DNA of 64,000 nucleotides, taken from positions 3,782,001 through 3,846,000 of the forward strand of contig NZ_CP084032.1 in the NCBI RefSeq assembly GCF_020181655.1, in the 5' to 3' direction. This DNA is from Pectobacterium colocasium (GTDB lineage: Bacteria > Pseudomonadota > Gammaproteobacteria > Enterobacterales > Enterobacteriaceae). This document shows, one piece after another, positions 43,135-53,727 of the stretch (position 1 is its first letter; each line of letters starts with the position of its first letter). The position numbers and the translations under genes were made by a program. The notes under the pieces were generated by a model that was given only the letters and a program-made list of their open reading frames with translations, had not been told where the DNA came from and ran no database searches.

Positions 43135-44475
43135 TTAGCGAACCAGACACGGACGTTTATTATCAAACGTCCACTCAGGAATAAGGTACTGCATTCCCAT
43201 TGCGTCGTTACGTGCGCCTAATCCCATGTTTTTATACAGTTCGTGTGCTTTCATCACCTGATCCATATCCAGTTCGATGCCCAGACCCGGTTTCTTCGGC
43301 ACTTCCACCATACCGCCAACAATCTGCAACGGTTCTTTCGTCAGACGCTGGTTGCCTTCCTGCCAGATCCAGTGCGTATCAATCGCCGTAATCTTGCCCG
43401 GTGCCGCAGCGGCAACCTGGGTAAACATGGCCAGTGAAATATCAAAATGGTTATTGGAGTGAGAACCCCAGGTTAAGCCCCATTCGTGGCACATTTGCGC
43501 GACACGTACAGACCCTTGCATTGTCCAGAAGTGCGGATCGGCCAGCGGGATATCGACCGATTGCAGTGAAATGGTGTGCCCCATCTGCCGCCAGTCAGTG
43601 GCGATCATGTTGGTTGCCGTCGGCAACCCCGTCGCACGGCGGAACTCAGCCATGACTTCACGGCCGGAGAAACCTTGTTCCGCGCCGCACGGATCCTCTG
43701 CATAGGCCAGCACGCCGCGCAACTGTTTGCCCAGACCGATGGCGTCATCCAGCGACCAGGCTCCGTTCGGATCCAGCGTGATGCGCGCCTGCGGGAAGCG
43801 TTTCGCCAGCGCGGTAACCGCTTCGGCCTCTTCGCTACCGGCCAGTACGCCGCCTTTCAGTTTGAAATCGTTGAAGCCGTATTTTTCATACGCCGCCTCA
43901 GCCAGACGTACGATGGTTTCTGGCGTCAGCGCTTCTTCGTGACGCAGACGGTACCAGTCGCATTTCTCGTTAACCTGGCTCTGGTAAGGCAAATCGGTTT
44001 TATTGCGATCGCCGATGTAGAACAGATAACCCAGCATCTCAACGGCATCACGCTGTTGGCCGTCACCCAGCAGCGAGGCCACGCTGACATTGAGGAACTG
44101 CCCCAGCAGATCGAGCATCGCGGCTTCTATCCCCGTGACGACATGGATAGTGGTACGCAGATCGAACGTCTGCAAGCCGCGCCCGGAGGAATCACGGTCG
44201 GCAAACTGCTCACGCACGGCCGTCATCACATTCTTGTACTCACCCAGCGTTTTGCCCACGACCAGCACAGCGGCGTCTTCCAGCGTCTGGCGGATTTTCT
44301 CACCGCCGGGAATTTCACCGACACCGGTATGCCCGGCGTTATCTTTCAGAATCACAATGTTGCGAGTGAAATAAGGTGCATGTGCGCCGCTCAGGTTGAG
44401 CAGCATACTGTCGTGACCTGCAACCGGAATAACCTGCATGTGGGTAATAACCGGCGTTGAATTTTGCAATGTCAT
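43135..44475 (-). CDS. gudD: Glucarate dehydratase GudD
   Basis: Enolase-superfamily enzyme (mandelate racemase subgroup) that dehydrates D-glucarate or L-idarate to 5-keto-4-deoxy-D-glucarate. 446 aa (E. coli 446). The N-terminal capping domain is followed by the barrel with the KxK base in [10 protein letters not shown], metal ligands in DPNGAWSL and [16 protein letters not shown], and the His base in [12 protein letters not shown]. It keeps [12 protein letters not shown] and the [12 protein letters not shown] segment that mark GudD rather than GudX. It starts 35 bases after its paralog gudX. Confidence 0.95.
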   Translation of the reverse strand: MTLQNSTPVITHMQVIPVAGHDSMLLNLSGAHAPYFTRNIVILKDNAGHTGVGEIPGGEKIRQTLEDAAVLVVGKTLGEYKNVMTAVREQFADRDSSGRGLQTFDLRTTIHVVTGIEAAMLDLLGQFLNVSVASLLGDGQQRDAVEMLGYLFYIGDRNKTDLPYQSQVNEKCDWYRLRHEEALTPETIVRLAEAAYEKYGFNDFKLKGGVLAGSEEAEAVTALAKRFPQARITLDPNGAWSLDDAIGLGKQLRGVLAYAEDPCGAEQGFSGREVMAEFRRATGLPTATNMIATDWRQMGHTISLQSVDIPLADPHFWTMQGSVRVAQMCHEWGLTWGSHSNNHFDISLAMFTQVAAAAPGKITAIDTHWIWQEGNQRLTKEPLQIVGGMVEVPKKPGLGIELDMDQVMKAHELYKNMGLGARNDAMGMQYLIPEWTFDNKRPCLVR

Positions 44476-44510
44476 TTTCTTATCCTTTCTCTCTCATTTT
44501 TTATGTCGGG

Positions 44511-45863
44511 TTAGCGGCCAAAAACCGGGCGTTTGCGGTCAAATTTCCAACCAGGAATCAGATACTGCATGGCGACGGCATCGTTGCGTGCCCCACTCGG
44601 TAATTTTTTGTACAGATCGTGGGCTTTCATCACCTGTGCCATATCCAGCTCAATCCCCAGGCCGGGCCGTTCCGGTACCTTAATTTTGCCGTTAACGATT
44701 TGCAGCGGCTCTTTGGTCAGGTGCTGCCCTTCCTGCCAGATCCAGTGCGTATCAATCGCCGTCGGGTTACCCGGTGCCGCCGCCCCCACGTGCGTGAACA
44801 TCGCCAGCGAAACATCAAAGTGGTTATTGGAATGGCAGCCCCACGTCAGCCCCCACTCATCACACAGTTGGGCGACGCGCACCGCACCGTGCATCGTCCA
44901 GAAATGCGGATCGGCCAGCGGAATATCGACCGCCTGTAGCATCACGGCATGGTTCATTTCGCGCCAGTTGGTGGCTATCATGTTGGTCGCGACTGGCAAC
45001 CCAGTGGCACGACGGAATTCCGCCATCACTTCGCGACCGGAGAAACCTTGTTCAGCACCGCAAGGGTCTTCCGCATAGGTCAGAATCCCCTTCATGTCTT
45101 TGCACAACGCGATCGCTTCATCCAACAGCCAGGCCCCGTTTGGATCGACGGTAATGCGGGCATCTGGGAAACGTTTCTTCAGCGCCTTCACGGCATCGAT
45201 TTCCTGCTCGCCGGGCAATACGCCGCCTTTGAGTTTGAAATCTTTAAATCCATAGCGGTCAGTGGTGGCTTCGGCCAAACGCACAATCGCCTCGCTGTCC
45301 ATCGCCTGCTGGTGACGCAGGTGATACCACTCGTGCTTGCCTTTCTCACCGGATACTTTCTCACCGGATAAGTAAGGTAAATCCGTCTTCGTGCGATCGC
45401 CTATATAGAACAGATAACCGAGCACGGTGACGTCATCACGCTGTTTCCCCGGTCCCAGCAGCTCGGCAACGGGGACACCCATAAATTGTCCCAGCAGATC
45501 GAGCAGCGCCGCTTCGAGCGCCGCGACCGCATTCACTCGCAGCTCAAACGTCCAGGCGCCTTTGCCGAAGGAATCAAAATCAGAAGACTGGTTGCCGACA
45601 TGAATGTCATGAACCAGACGGTTCATGCGGGCGATTTTTTCGCCTTTCACGCGGGGAATCGCCTCAACCAGCGTGTTGTAAATGACTTCACCGCCGGGCG
45701 CTTCGCCCACACCGGTATGCCCGGCGCTGTCGGTTAAAATGACGAGGTTACGCGTAAAATAAGCACCATGTGCGCCGCCGATGTTCAGCAACATGCTGTC
45801 ATAGCCCGCGACGGGGATAACTTTCATGTCGGTAATTACAGGGGTCGCTGAAAAGTTTGTCAT
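44511..45863 (-). CDS. gudX: Glucarate dehydratase-related protein GudX
   Basis: Paralog of GudD (450 aa) encoded immediately before it. It is identified as GudX by [45 protein letters not shown] and the C-terminus DRKRPVFGR, which match E. coli GudX as I recall. Catalytic elements are retained: [27 protein letters not shown] and [13 protein letters not shown]. coli GudX has little activity reported on its own and is thought to partner GudD; that is recalled knowledge. An extra [11 protein letters not shown] loop near residue 170 carries a short direct repeat absent from GudD. First gene of the minus-strand gudX-D-garL-R-K set. Confidence 0.92.
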   Translation of the reverse strand: MTNFSATPVITDMKVIPVAGYDSMLLNIGGAHGAYFTRNLVILTDSAGHTGVGEAPGGEVIYNTLVEAIPRVKGEKIARMNRLVHDIHVGNQSSDFDSFGKGAWTFELRVNAVAALEAALLDLLGQFMGVPVAELLGPGKQRDDVTVLGYLFYIGDRTKTDLPYLSGEKVSGEKGKHEWYHLRHQQAMDSEAIVRLAEATTDRYGFKDFKLKGGVLPGEQEIDAVKALKKRFPDARITVDPNGAWLLDEAIALCKDMKGILTYAEDPCGAEQGFSGREVMAEFRRATGLPVATNMIATNWREMNHAVMLQAVDIPLADPHFWTMHGAVRVAQLCDEWGLTWGCHSNNHFDVSLAMFTHVGAAAPGNPTAIDTHWIWQEGQHLTKEPLQIVNGKIKVPERPGLGIELDMAQVMKAHDLYKKLPSGARNDAVAMQYLIPGWKFDRKRPVFGR

Positions 45864-46472
45864 TACAGACTCCCGTCACGAGTGGCGCGCACAGGGTTTA
45901 CGCTTAGATTTCCGATGTTTGCCAAAACGCAGGAGCACGTTGCGGCCGATGAAAATAATTCAGCCATACAGAAATAAAAAGCAGATGGTGCACCAGTAGA
46001 TAATTTCATGTTGTTTTCCTACTCTTTAGCGCAACCTGGTTTTTACTCTGAGTTGAAATGAACAATGCTTGTAGGGCTTGTAAGATTGTCAGAATAAAAA
46101 CAGGTTATTACTGTCCCGATACCGGAATAAACCAGTTAAGAAGGCGGTCTGATAATCCGCACCGCCTTACCAACCTCAGGAAAAAGTATAAGTTTTCTTA
46201 TTTCACAACTCATTGGGCAATAGCACAGCATTCCCTGCCGAAATGCAGATTAAATATGTCATTATCACAGGGCAATGGGAGGTGTTTCACGAAAACCGGG
46301 GAAAGCGAATTTCCGCCTTACAGCCCACAAAATACATGGTACAGCGGTCAGATTTCAGGAATGAAAAACGCCCTATTTTTCATAAGAAAAATGGGAAAAA
46401 GTATAATAGCAAAACACCGCGCTACCATCCTGATAGCGCGGTGTTTTATGTTACTGCCCGAATTCGGATGCG
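45864..46472. other. gudP-gudX intergenic region
   Basis: This 609-base gap has no gene I can support; a plus-strand open frame at 46058-46480 overlaps the gudP terminator and has no similarity. It contains that terminator near its right end, and presumably a separate gudX promoter at about 45900-46060, where a TGGTGCACCA palindrome lies (about 45984-45995). The regulator would be expected to be CdaR, which is not encoded in the window. Confidence 0.45.
46411..46447. terminator. Strong stem-loop at the gudP 3' end
   Basis: AAAACACCGCGCTA (46411-46424) and TAGCGCGGTGTTTT (46434-46447) form a perfect 14-bp stem with a 9-base loop, 26 bases past the gudP stop. The terminal T/A tracts make it a good terminator for gudP and separate it from gudX. 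Confidence 0.88.
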
Positions 46473-47825
46473 TTATTTAACAAACGGCTTCAATTCGATA
46501 CGTTTAATATTTTGCACAATAAACAGATAGCTGATGATAGCAAAGGCAGCATGAATACCGACATAAACTAAGCCACCATTAAAAGAGCCAGTCATCCCTA
46601 CGATATACCCGATAGCAATCGGGGTTACGATGCCAGAGATATTGCCAAACATGTTAAACAAGCCACCACTCAGGCCACTGATCTCTTTTGGCGCAGTATC
46701 CGCCATGACCGCCCAGCCCAGCGCACCAATACCTTTACCGAAGAACGCTAACGCCATTACAGCAATCACCACCCACTCTGTCGAGACATAGTTACAAATA
46801 ACCATCGACATAGAGAGCAACATACCAAGAACAATCGGCGTTTTACGCGCAAAGGTCAGAGAGTTAGTTCGGCGCATTAAATAATCGGAAATCACGCCTC
46901 CCAAGACTCCCCCCACAAAACCGCAGATTGCAGGGACAGAAGCGACAAAGCCTGCTTTCAGAATTGACATACCCCTAGCCTGAACCAGATACACAGGAAA
47001 CCAGGTGATAAAGAAGTAAGTCAGTGCGTTAATACAGTATTGGCCCAGATAAATACCGATCATCATACGAGAAGTCAGCAGTTGCTTAATTTGGAACCAT
47101 TTCTCTGCTGATGGAACTTTCGCTTTATTCGATGCCACGTCCATATTAATCAACGCGCCACCCGCTTCGATATAGTCCAATTCAGCCTGATTAACCCCAG
47201 GATGATCTTTGGGATCGTGGATGACTTTCAACCAGATGAAACTGAGGATGATCCCCAATCCGCCCATGAACCAGAATACGTGCGACCAACCAACAGCGTG
47301 CACCAGCCACCCCATGATAGGAGCAAAAATTACCGTCGCAAAATATTGTGCGGAGTTAAAGATCGCTACCGCAGTACCACGCTCCTGCGCCGGGAACCAG
47401 GCTGCAACGATACGGCTGTTGCCAGGGAAAGAAGGCGATTCACAAATCCCCACCATAAAGCGCAATAAGAACAGTGCAATGACAATAGATGCCGTGGTAG
47501 GAAAGAGATCGACGAACCCTTGCAGCAACGTGAAGAGTGACCAGGTAAAAATACTCCAGAAGTAGACACGTTTTGAACCAAAGCGATCAAGTAGCCAACC
47601 ACCAGGGATTTGGCCGATAACATAAGCCCAGGAAAACGCGGAGAAGATATACCCCATACCGACGGCATCCAGGCCAATATCTTTTGACATGGCAGAGCCC
47701 GCTATCGAGATAGTGGCGCGGTCGCCATAGTTAAATGACGTGACGATAAACAACATCACGACAATCCAGTAGCGGGCGTTTGTTCTCTTTTGTATCGCGC
47801 CAGCTGCTGAGCTTACTGTATTCAT
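46473..47825 (-). CDS. gudP: Glucarate/galactarate MFS transporter GudP
   Basis: Proton-driven major facilitator permease (anion:cation symporter family) importing hexarates across the inner membrane; 450 aa with about 12 membrane segments. ATG 47825 is chosen because AGGAG lies seven bases upstream and the residues MNTVSSAAGAIQKRTNARYW match the E. coli N-terminus. Family strings: FVTSFNYGDRATISIAGS, GWLLDRFGSKRVY, SPSFPGNSRIVAAWFPAQERG and MADTAPKEISGLSGGLFNMFG. Divergent from garD across a 666-base region that contains an ERIC element. Confidence 0.95.
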   Translation of the reverse strand: MNTVSSAAGAIQKRTNARYWIVVMLFIVTSFNYGDRATISIAGSAMSKDIGLDAVGMGYIFSAFSWAYVIGQIPGGWLLDRFGSKRVYFWSIFTWSLFTLLQGFVDLFPTTASIVIALFLLRFMVGICESPSFPGNSRIVAAWFPAQERGTAVAIFNSAQYFATVIFAPIMGWLVHAVGWSHVFWFMGGLGIILSFIWLKVIHDPKDHPGVNQAELDYIEAGGALINMDVASNKAKVPSAEKWFQIKQLLTSRMMIGIYLGQYCINALTYFFITWFPVYLVQARGMSILKAGFVASVPAICGFVGGVLGGVISDYLMRRTNSLTFARKTPIVLGMLLSMSMVICNYVSTEWVVIAVMALAFFGKGIGALGWAVMADTAPKEISGLSGGLFNMFGNISGIVTPIAIGYIVGMTGSFNGGLVYVGIHAAFAIISYLFIVQNIKRIELKPFVK

Positions 47826-47910
47826 GATGAACTCCTGCTTCAATCGCGGTTCGCTCATTCATTCCGAATAACAGATAACGTGTAGGGTTATCAGAATGAA
47901 GATCAGTGGA

Positions 47911-48037
<127 letters not shown>

Positions 48038-48437
48038 GTTAAATTCCCATTTTTATTTTTTTTGCGAATAGCCAGGCTATATAGCTTCAGAGTAATTAGC
48101 TGACATCTTCAACTCGCCAGATCATTATAATTTTTACCTACTGACCGCTCACTAGATAAAAGCCCAACATTAAAAATGTCCTTTTGAATATGTTGGTGCA
48201 CTTGCCCTATATAGTGCGAGGTATTTCACGAAAAATGCCGCTATTCTCTTTTTACATTCCTACACATTATTTTCATTTCCTCCGTAAAAACCACACGCCA
48301 GCAGAATGTGATCAAACTCACCAAAAACTGGGTCTTCGCCTGATAAATCAGGAACAAAAAGCCCGGACTTAGGTCAATTGCATAATGTACGAGAAGAGAA
48401 CCTCACGTATACTCGTTAGCGAGCAATGAAGTAATAG

Positions 48438-48456
48438 CGTGGTAATCACTACCACG
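48438..48456. promoter_or_regulatory. Palindrome upstream of garD
   Basis: CGTGGTA and TACCACG form a perfect 7-bp inverted repeat with a 5-base spacer, 36 bases before the garD ATG. It could be a regulator site (CdaR is the expected regulator of hexarate genes) or a leader hairpin. No second copy was seen at gudP. Confidence 0.4.
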
Positions 48457-48491
48457 GCGTTTCTGCCAAACCAATAATAAAGGCTTGCATC

Positions 48492-50066
48492 ATGTCAGAT
48501 AAATCAGAAAGTAATGCTGCACAAGAGCAGCCACTTTATATTAAGGTCCACGATTCTGATAATGTTGCCATTGTTGTTAATAATAATGGCTTACATGCCG
48601 GAACCCGTTTTAATGATAATCTGGAATTAATTGAACATGTTCCGCAGGGCCACAAAGTTGCCCTTGTTGATATCGCCAAATCAGGCGCCATTATCCGCTA
48701 TGGTGAAATTATCGGGTATGCGCTACGCGATATTCCTAAAGGAAGCTGGATTGATGAATCTTTAGTCGAGCTGCCTCAGGCTCCCGCGCTGGACACCCTG
48801 CCACTGGCGACTAAAGTCCCCCCCTCTCTTCCTTCGCTGGAAGGCTACACCTTTGAGGGCTACCGCAATGCCGATGGCAGCGTAGGCACGAAAAATCTGC
48901 TGGGCATTAGCACCAGTGTGCACTGCGTCGCCGGCGTGGTGGACTACGTCGTCAAAATTATCGAGCGCGATTTACTGCCTAACTATCCCAATGTGGATGG
49001 CGTGGTGGCACTCAACCACCTCTACGGCTGTGGCGTGGCAATCAATGCGCCTGCGGCGGTCGTTCCTATTCGCACCATTCACAACCTGGCGCTAAACCCG
49101 AATTTTGGCGGTGAAATTCTGGTTGTCGGCCTGGGTTGTGAAAAATTACAGCCGGAGCGCCTGCTCGAAGGGACATCAGACGTACAGGCTATCTCGCTTG
49201 ATGACAGTAGTATTGTCCGTTTGCAGGATGAACACCACGTGGGTTTCCGCTCGATGGTGGATGACATCCTGACGATGGCAGACAAACACCTGCAACGGCT
49301 AAACAAACGTCAGCGTGAAACCTGTCCGGCCTCAGAATTGGTTGTCGGCATGCAGTGTGGCGGCAGCGATGCTTTCTCTGGCGTCACCGCTAACCCAGCC
49401 GTCGGTTTTGCATCCGATCTGCTGGTTCGCTGCGGCGCAACCGTTATGTTCTCCGAAGTGACTGAAGTCCGCGACGCCATTCATCTGTTAACACCGCGCG
49501 CCATCAATGAAGAAGTCGGTAAACGTCTGCTGGAAGAAATGGCCTGGTACGATAATTACCTCGACAGCGGCCAGACCGATCGTAGCGCCAACCCCTCACC
49601 AGGCAATAAAAAAGGAGGTCTGGCGAACGTGGTGGAAAAAGCGCTCGGTTCCATCGCCAAATCTGGCACCAGCGCTATTGTCGAAGTTCTGTCACCCGGT
49701 CAACGCCCAACCAAACGTGGGCTGATTTACGCCGCAACGCCCGCCAGTGACTTCGTGTGCGGCACGCAGCAGCTTGCTTCCGGTATCACCGTGCAGGTCT
49801 TCACTACCGGCCGCGGTACGCCCTATGGTCTGCTCGCGGTGCCCGTCATCAAAATGGCAACCCGCACTGCATTGGCAAACCGCTGGCACGATCTGATGGA
49901 TATTGATGCTGGTACGATTGCTACCGGAGAAACCACAATCGAAGACGTGGGCTGGCAGCTTTTTCACTTCATTCTAGACATCGCCAGCGGCAAGAAAAAA
50001 ACCTGGTCCGATCAATGGGGGCTGCATAACGCCCTGGCCGTTTTCAATCCGGCACCGGTAACCTGA
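48492..50066 (+). CDS. garD: Galactarate dehydratase GarD
   Basis: Iron-dependent dehydratase of the UxaA/GarD family that converts galactarate (mucate) to 5-keto-4-deoxy-D-glucarate; 524 aa (E. coli 523). An N-terminal SAF-type domain (about 15-95, with [18 protein letters not shown]) precedes the catalytic part with [46 protein letters not shown] and [10 protein letters not shown]. Start ATG 48492 follows AAAGGC. Together with gudP and gudX-D-garL-R-K it lets the cell use both hexarates. Galactarate arises from oxidation of galacturonate, the main pectin sugar. Confidence 0.96.
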   Translation: MSDKSESNAAQEQPLYIKVHDSDNVAIVVNNNGLHAGTRFNDNLELIEHVPQGHKVALVDIAKSGAIIRYGEIIGYALRDIPKGSWIDESLVELPQAPALDTLPLATKVPPSLPSLEGYTFEGYRNADGSVGTKNLLGISTSVHCVAGVVDYVVKIIERDLLPNYPNVDGVVALNHLYGCGVAINAPAAVVPIRTIHNLALNPNFGGEILVVGLGCEKLQPERLLEGTSDVQAISLDDSSIVRLQDEHHVGFRSMVDDILTMADKHLQRLNKRQRETCPASELVVGMQCGGSDAFSGVTANPAVGFASDLLVRCGATVMFSEVTEVRDAIHLLTPRAINEEVGKRLLEEMAWYDNYLDSGQTDRSANPSPGNKKGGLANVVEKALGSIAKSGTSAIVEVLSPGQRPTKRGLIYAATPASDFVCGTQQLASGITVQVFTTGRGTPYGLLAVPVIKMATRTALANRWHDLMDIDAGTIATGETTIEDVGWQLFHFILDIASGKKKTWSDQWGLHNALAVFNPAPVT

Positions 50067-50078
50067 TTATCGTTCTCT

Positions 50079-50105
50079 GCAGGCCAGATCCATTATCTGG
50101 CCTGC
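50079..50105 (+). terminator. Stem-loop after garD
   Basis: GCAGGCCAGAT (50079-50089) pairs perfectly with ATCTGGCCTGC (50095-50105) across a 5-base loop, 13 bases after the garD stop. Only a weak T-rich tail follows (GGATGGCATTATTTG). Confidence 0.75.
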
Positions 50106-50444
50106 GGATGGCATTATTTGATCTACAATAAATTCAGCATCAATAAAAATGAAAGAAAAGCGGTAATTAAAAGAATAAACCTCAGCAAGGCAACATTTAA
50201 TTTCATTAACGCAAAGAAAAAATAAAAAAAACTTAACAAATGATTCTTCTTAGCGTCAACTTGATTGATTAAAAAACTTCTTTAAGAATAATCCCTATTT
50301 ATCCCTACGCTTATTTTTAATCATTTTTTTACCGATTATTTATTGCCAATAAAATGAATCAATTGACAGGTAATCCTCCTCATCATAAATTTACGCGTGC
50401 TGAAAAAGCGTGCTAACACTGATGAAATATTTGTTACAAAAATA

Positions 50445-50714
50445 TATATCCTAAATAATTCGAGTTTCAGGACAAACGTTAACGTTTGAACAACGCAAAG
50501 CGTTGGCCCGCTAGGGCAAGGCTTATTTATAAGCCCTGGAACGCGGCAAGCGAAGGAGTCCCGATGAGCTTACTCAGGTAAGTGATTCGGGTGACTGACA
50601 AATCTGCCAGAGGCAGATTTGAACGCTGCTTGCAGCGGCCCCAGCGGGGCGAGGTCCACGTAAGTGGACCGAGTAACGCAGCCAACGCACATGCAACTTG
50701 AAGTATGACGGATA
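50445..50714 (+). repeat. ERIC element with hairpin-rich insertions, 270 bp
   Basis: The ends and core match ERIC: TATATCCTAAATAATTCGAG at the left, GTCCCGATGAGCTTACTCAG with AAGTGATTCGGGTGA in the centre, and CGCAGCCAACGCACATGCAA with TGACGGATA at the right. Two insertions enlarge it. The first holds AAACGTTAACGTTT, AACGCAAAGCGTT and GGCTTATTTATAAGCC; the second holds CAAATCTGCC/GGCAGATTTG and GGTCCAC/GTGGACC. It is inverted relative to the ERIC at 47911-48037, and the two flank garD. Confidence 0.85.
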
Positions 50715-51000
50715 CAGTTACAAAAACTCCATCACGCACAATATAGGGTCAATAGCCCGCTCATAAATAATGCTTAGCATTATTTTATATAAATGAGTGA
50801 GCGCCCAAAAAATTTCAGTATACCCATTTGAATAACTTGAATATTTACACAGCAATATGCCTGACAGATTTCACGGGATGTACCACGCGGCAGCGACACA
50901 GCGTATCAGCCTCTGTAATAATCAGAACAACTGAAACGAGAAAAGCGGTCAGTATGGCTGAACCTGGGAACTGAGCGGGATACGTACGCCGGGGTTTCTC

Positions 51001-52536
51001 ATGAGAGTGAATACACCTGTTACACAGCAGGAGTATCTGTTAGACATGGACACCATATTGATGTCCACGACAAATATTCACAGCCACATTACTTATGCCA
51101 ACTCTGCCTTCATTAAGGTTAGCGGTTTTTCTGAAGAGCAGCTCATCAACCAGCCACACAATATTGTGCGTCATCCAGACATGCCCGTTGAAGCCTATGC
51201 CGACATGTGGTTTACGTTAAAACAAGGCGATAGCTGGACAGGATTAGTTAAAAACCGTCGCAATAACGGCGACCACTATTGGGTTCGCGCCAACGTTACG
51301 CCGGTCTACCAGCAGGAGCATCTCGCGGGCTATATCTCGGTACGTAACACGCCCAGCGCCGAGGAGATCAAATCTGCCGAAGCGCTGTATAGCGCCGTGC
51401 AGAAAAAACAGGCGGGTAGCCGTAAGTTTTACAAAGGGCTGGTGGTTCGCACCGGACTCTTTGCGCCGCTGTCGCTGCTGCAGAAATTGTCAGTCCGCTG
51501 GCGCTTACGCATCACGGTACTGACGGCGGGACTCATTCCCACGCTGCTTGCTTTCAGCGGCATGAATCCACTGTGGCTGCTGGCGCTCGCGCTGTCACTC
51601 ATTGTCATCATGGATCAGTTTCTGCAAAAGCAAATTGCACAACCAATCAGGACGATACTGAAACAGGCTCAGCATGTGGTATCAGGCCGTAAAGTAAAGC
51701 ATATCCATCTGAATCGAGTAGACGAAATCGGCTTGCTGCTGCGTTCCGTTAACCAGTTTGGCCTGAATTTACACTCGCTGGTTGATGACGTCAGCACCCA
51801 GGTAAACGGTATTACCAACGTCAGCCATAAGCTGGCGGAAAACAATATCGACCTGAATACGCGGACAGAAGAAACATCGGCAAATCTGCAACAAACCGCT
51901 GCCGCCATTGAAGAAATTACCGTTGCCGTGCAGCAAAGTGCAGAAACCGCGGCACAGGCCACCACCATGGCAGAAGCCGCCAGTAGTACCGCACTTAAAG
52001 GTGGCAATATCATGAAGGAAACCATCGGTATGATGGATTCCATTTCCAGCGCCAGCGATAAGATCGTTGATATCATTGGCGTGATAGACAGTATTGCCTT
52101 CCAGACTAACATCCTTGCGCTGAATGCGGCGGTTGAAGCGGCACGTGCTGGCGTACAGGGACGAGGGTTTGCCGTGGTGGCCGCCGAAGTTCGCAATTTA
52201 GCACAGCATTCCGCCTCTGCGGCCAAAGAGATTAAAGCGCTCATCGACGCTAACGTTGAAAGTGTGAAACAAGGCAGCACAATGGTAGAAAACGCGGGCA
52301 AACATATTAGCGACATCGTTGATGAAGTCTTGCAAGTCTCCACCATGATCAAAGAGATCAGCAACGCAACACATGAGCAAACCTCGGCATTGGGCCTGAT
52401 CAATACCTCCATTGCGCAGATAGAACAAATGACACAGCGCAATACCGATATGGTTACGCACTCTACAGAAGCCGCGGAAGGGTTAAACCTTCAGGCCAGG
52501 CGGCTGAACAGCGCAATTAACGTGTACGGCAGTTAA
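51001..52536 (+). CDS. PAS-domain methyl-accepting chemotaxis protein, Aer-like
   Basis: Energy- or redox-taxis type receptor of 511 aa with no periplasmic sensor domain. An N-terminal PAS domain (about 15-120; ITYANSAFIKVSGFSEEQL, NIVRHPDMP, NNGDHYWVRANVTPVY) resembles the FAD-binding PAS of Aer. A hydrophobic hairpin at about 175-207, a HAMP-like region and the cytoplasmic signalling domain follow, with the conserved tip FQTNILALNAAVEAARAGVQ. No NWETF-type methyltransferase tether is at the C-terminus. It probably signals through CheW/CheA encoded elsewhere. Flavin binding is inferred from similarity. Confidence 0.92.
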   Translation: MRVNTPVTQQEYLLDMDTILMSTTNIHSHITYANSAFIKVSGFSEEQLINQPHNIVRHPDMPVEAYADMWFTLKQGDSWTGLVKNRRNNGDHYWVRANVTPVYQQEHLAGYISVRNTPSAEEIKSAEALYSAVQKKQAGSRKFYKGLVVRTGLFAPLSLLQKLSVRWRLRITVLTAGLIPTLLAFSGMNPLWLLALALSLIVIMDQFLQKQIAQPIRTILKQAQHVVSGRKVKHIHLNRVDEIGLLLRSVNQFGLNLHSLVDDVSTQVNGITNVSHKLAENNIDLNTRTEETSANLQQTAAAIEEITVAVQQSAETAAQATTMAEAASSTALKGGNIMKETIGMMDSISSASDKIVDIIGVIDSIAFQTNILALNAAVEAARAGVQGRGFAVVAAEVRNLAQHSASAAKEIKALIDANVESVKQGSTMVENAGKHISDIVDEVLQVSTMIKEISNATHEQTSALGLINTSIAQIEQMTQRNTDMVTHSTEAAEGLNLQARRLNSAINVYGS

Positions 52537-52643
52537 CGGACATTCTCTCTTCAATTGCGGCAAGGGAGCAGGACAGCGCCCTTGCCAGCAACTTTTTTCC
52601 TTCCAGCAAATGCACAGTAGCTCATCCATTTGTAAGCTTTTCG

Positions 52644-52670
52644 TAAAGAAAAGCGCGACACAGCCGATAG
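52644..52670 (+). promoter_or_regulatory. Sigma-28 (FliA) flagellar promoter
   Basis: TAAA (52644-52647), a 15-base spacer, then GCCGATAG (52663-52670): this matches the enterobacterial FliA consensus TAAA-N15-GCCGATAA except for the last base. It lies 34 bases before the start of the first FlxA-like gene, behind a strong AGGAGG. Confidence 0.88.
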
Positions 52671-52704
52671 TGATCGAAGCATTGACTTATTTCAGGAGGA
52701 AGTG

Positions 52705-53130
52705 ATGTCTAGTGATATCAGCCGGATCACAATGAATACAGTGTCAAATGTAGCAGCGACAGCCTCTGCGGCCAGTAAGTCCACAGCGAATAAGGCTTCA
52801 TCTAATACAGAGAGTAAAGCCACATCGACCGCTAATACGGGTAGTGCCGCTCAACAAAAAATTGCCGCCATACAAAATCAAATCAAGCAGCTGACTAACA
52901 AGCTAAAAGAGCTGGGCACGTCGGCCGAAAAAGCGCAAAGCGAAGCCGAGCGTAAACTCATCAAGCAGCAGCAGCAGATGATCCAGGCGCAAATTCAGGC
53001 GCTCTATGCCGAAATTGCCCGTATCCAAAAAGAAGAAGCAGAAAAGAAAGCGGCCGAGGCTGCGTCAAAAACGACATCACAACAAACTGAAAATAAAGAC
53101 AAAAAAGGCGGTGTTGATATCTACGTCTGA
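52705..53130 (+). CDS. FlxA-like coiled-coil protein (first copy)
   Basis: Small Ser/Thr/Ala-rich protein of 141 aa. A low-complexity N-terminus (ISRITMNTVSNVAATASAAS) leads into a charged, Gln-rich coiled coil (about 48-115) with heptads such as IQNQIKQLTNKLKELGTSAE and KQQQQMIQAQIQAL, then a tail KGGVDIYV. ATG 52705 is preferred to GTG 52702 because AGGAGG sits five bases upstream. E. coli FlxA is a sigma-28-dependent protein of unknown role, and a near-consensus FliA promoter is present here. No signal peptide. Paired with a paralog downstream. Confidence 0.82.
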   Translation: MSSDISRITMNTVSNVAATASAASKSTANKASSNTESKATSTANTGSAAQQKIAAIQNQIKQLTNKLKELGTSAEKAQSEAERKLIKQQQQMIQAQIQALYAEIARIQKEEAEKKAAEAASKTTSQQTENKDKKGGVDIYV

Positions 53131-53334
53131 CCGGAATATCTGACGCATTCCCTTCTTTATTTCTCTCCCTTTCCTGATTGATACATTTTGTTACATGAGC
53201 TATCAGGAAAGTGAGTATTTCATGTTTCATTGCCAACAATATCCCCTTCGAGAAAGTGCTTAAATTGCCGATATAACGGCTTGTACCCCAAATAATTCGG
53301 GTATATCGGCATCTTTTCATTTTCAGGAGGGAAA

Positions 53335-53697
53335 ATGTCAAACACCATCAGCAGTATCAGCGTAACGACAACAACAGCAAGCAGCAGTAAAAGCAGCAAC
53401 ACCTCAGAGCAGCAGATTGCGCAGCTAACCAAGCAGGTTCAGGCGCTTACCAAACAGGTGAGTAAATTGACCGAGTCAGCTTCCAGCGCAGAAAGCGATG
53501 ATGAACGTAAACTGATCGAACAGCAACAGCAGGCCATTCAAGCACAGATCCAGGCGTTACAGGCACAAATTGCCCGCTTGCAGAGTGAAAAATCAGAACA
53601 GCAGTCTGACACCTCTTCCTCTGCTTCGGCTCAATATGCTAAAGAAGAAGGCGTTAATCGCCCGACAGCAGACAACCAGATTAATATCTACGTCTAG
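53335..53697 (+). CDS. FlxA-like coiled-coil protein (second copy)
   Basis: Shorter paralog (120 aa) of the preceding gene, with the same plan: Ser/Thr-rich start (ISSISVTTTTASSSKSS), Gln-rich coiled coil (IAQLTKQVQALTKQVSKL, EQQQQAIQAQIQALQAQIAR) and a C-terminus NQINIYV that matches the DIYV end of the first copy. It starts at ATG 53335 behind AGGAGGG. The 204-base gap before it contains GCCGATAT, like a FliA -10, but no good -35 at the right spacing. A strong terminator follows. Function unknown; a flagellum-linked role is inferred from the first copy's promoter. Confidence 0.8.
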   Translation: MSNTISSISVTTTTASSSKSSNTSEQQIAQLTKQVQALTKQVSKLTESASSAESDDERKLIEQQQQAIQAQIQALQAQIARLQSEKSEQQSDTSSSASAQYAKEEGVNRPTADNQINIYV

Positions 53698-53727
53698 TCT
53701 GCATTAGGGATGGGTAGTCGATAAACG

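Larger units (their letters stand above)
50067..51000. other. Long AT-rich region between garD and the chemoreceptor gene
   Basis: This 934-base gap has no supported gene. It holds the garD terminator-like hairpin, an AT-rich stretch (about 50120-50440), the large ERIC variant (50445-50714) and then about 280 bases upstream of the chemoreceptor. I found no sigma-28 consensus near that start. Confidence 0.55.

Noticed and set aside
46058..46480. 140-codon open frame in the gudP-gudX gap
   Set aside because: It runs through the gudP terminator hairpin and has no similarity or ribosome site.
53281..53310. CCCAAATAATTCGGGTAT as an ERIC remnant
   Set aside because: It resembles an ERIC end for only a dozen bases, is palindromic by itself and lacks the rest of the element; it may simply be part of the promoter of the second FlxA-like gene.
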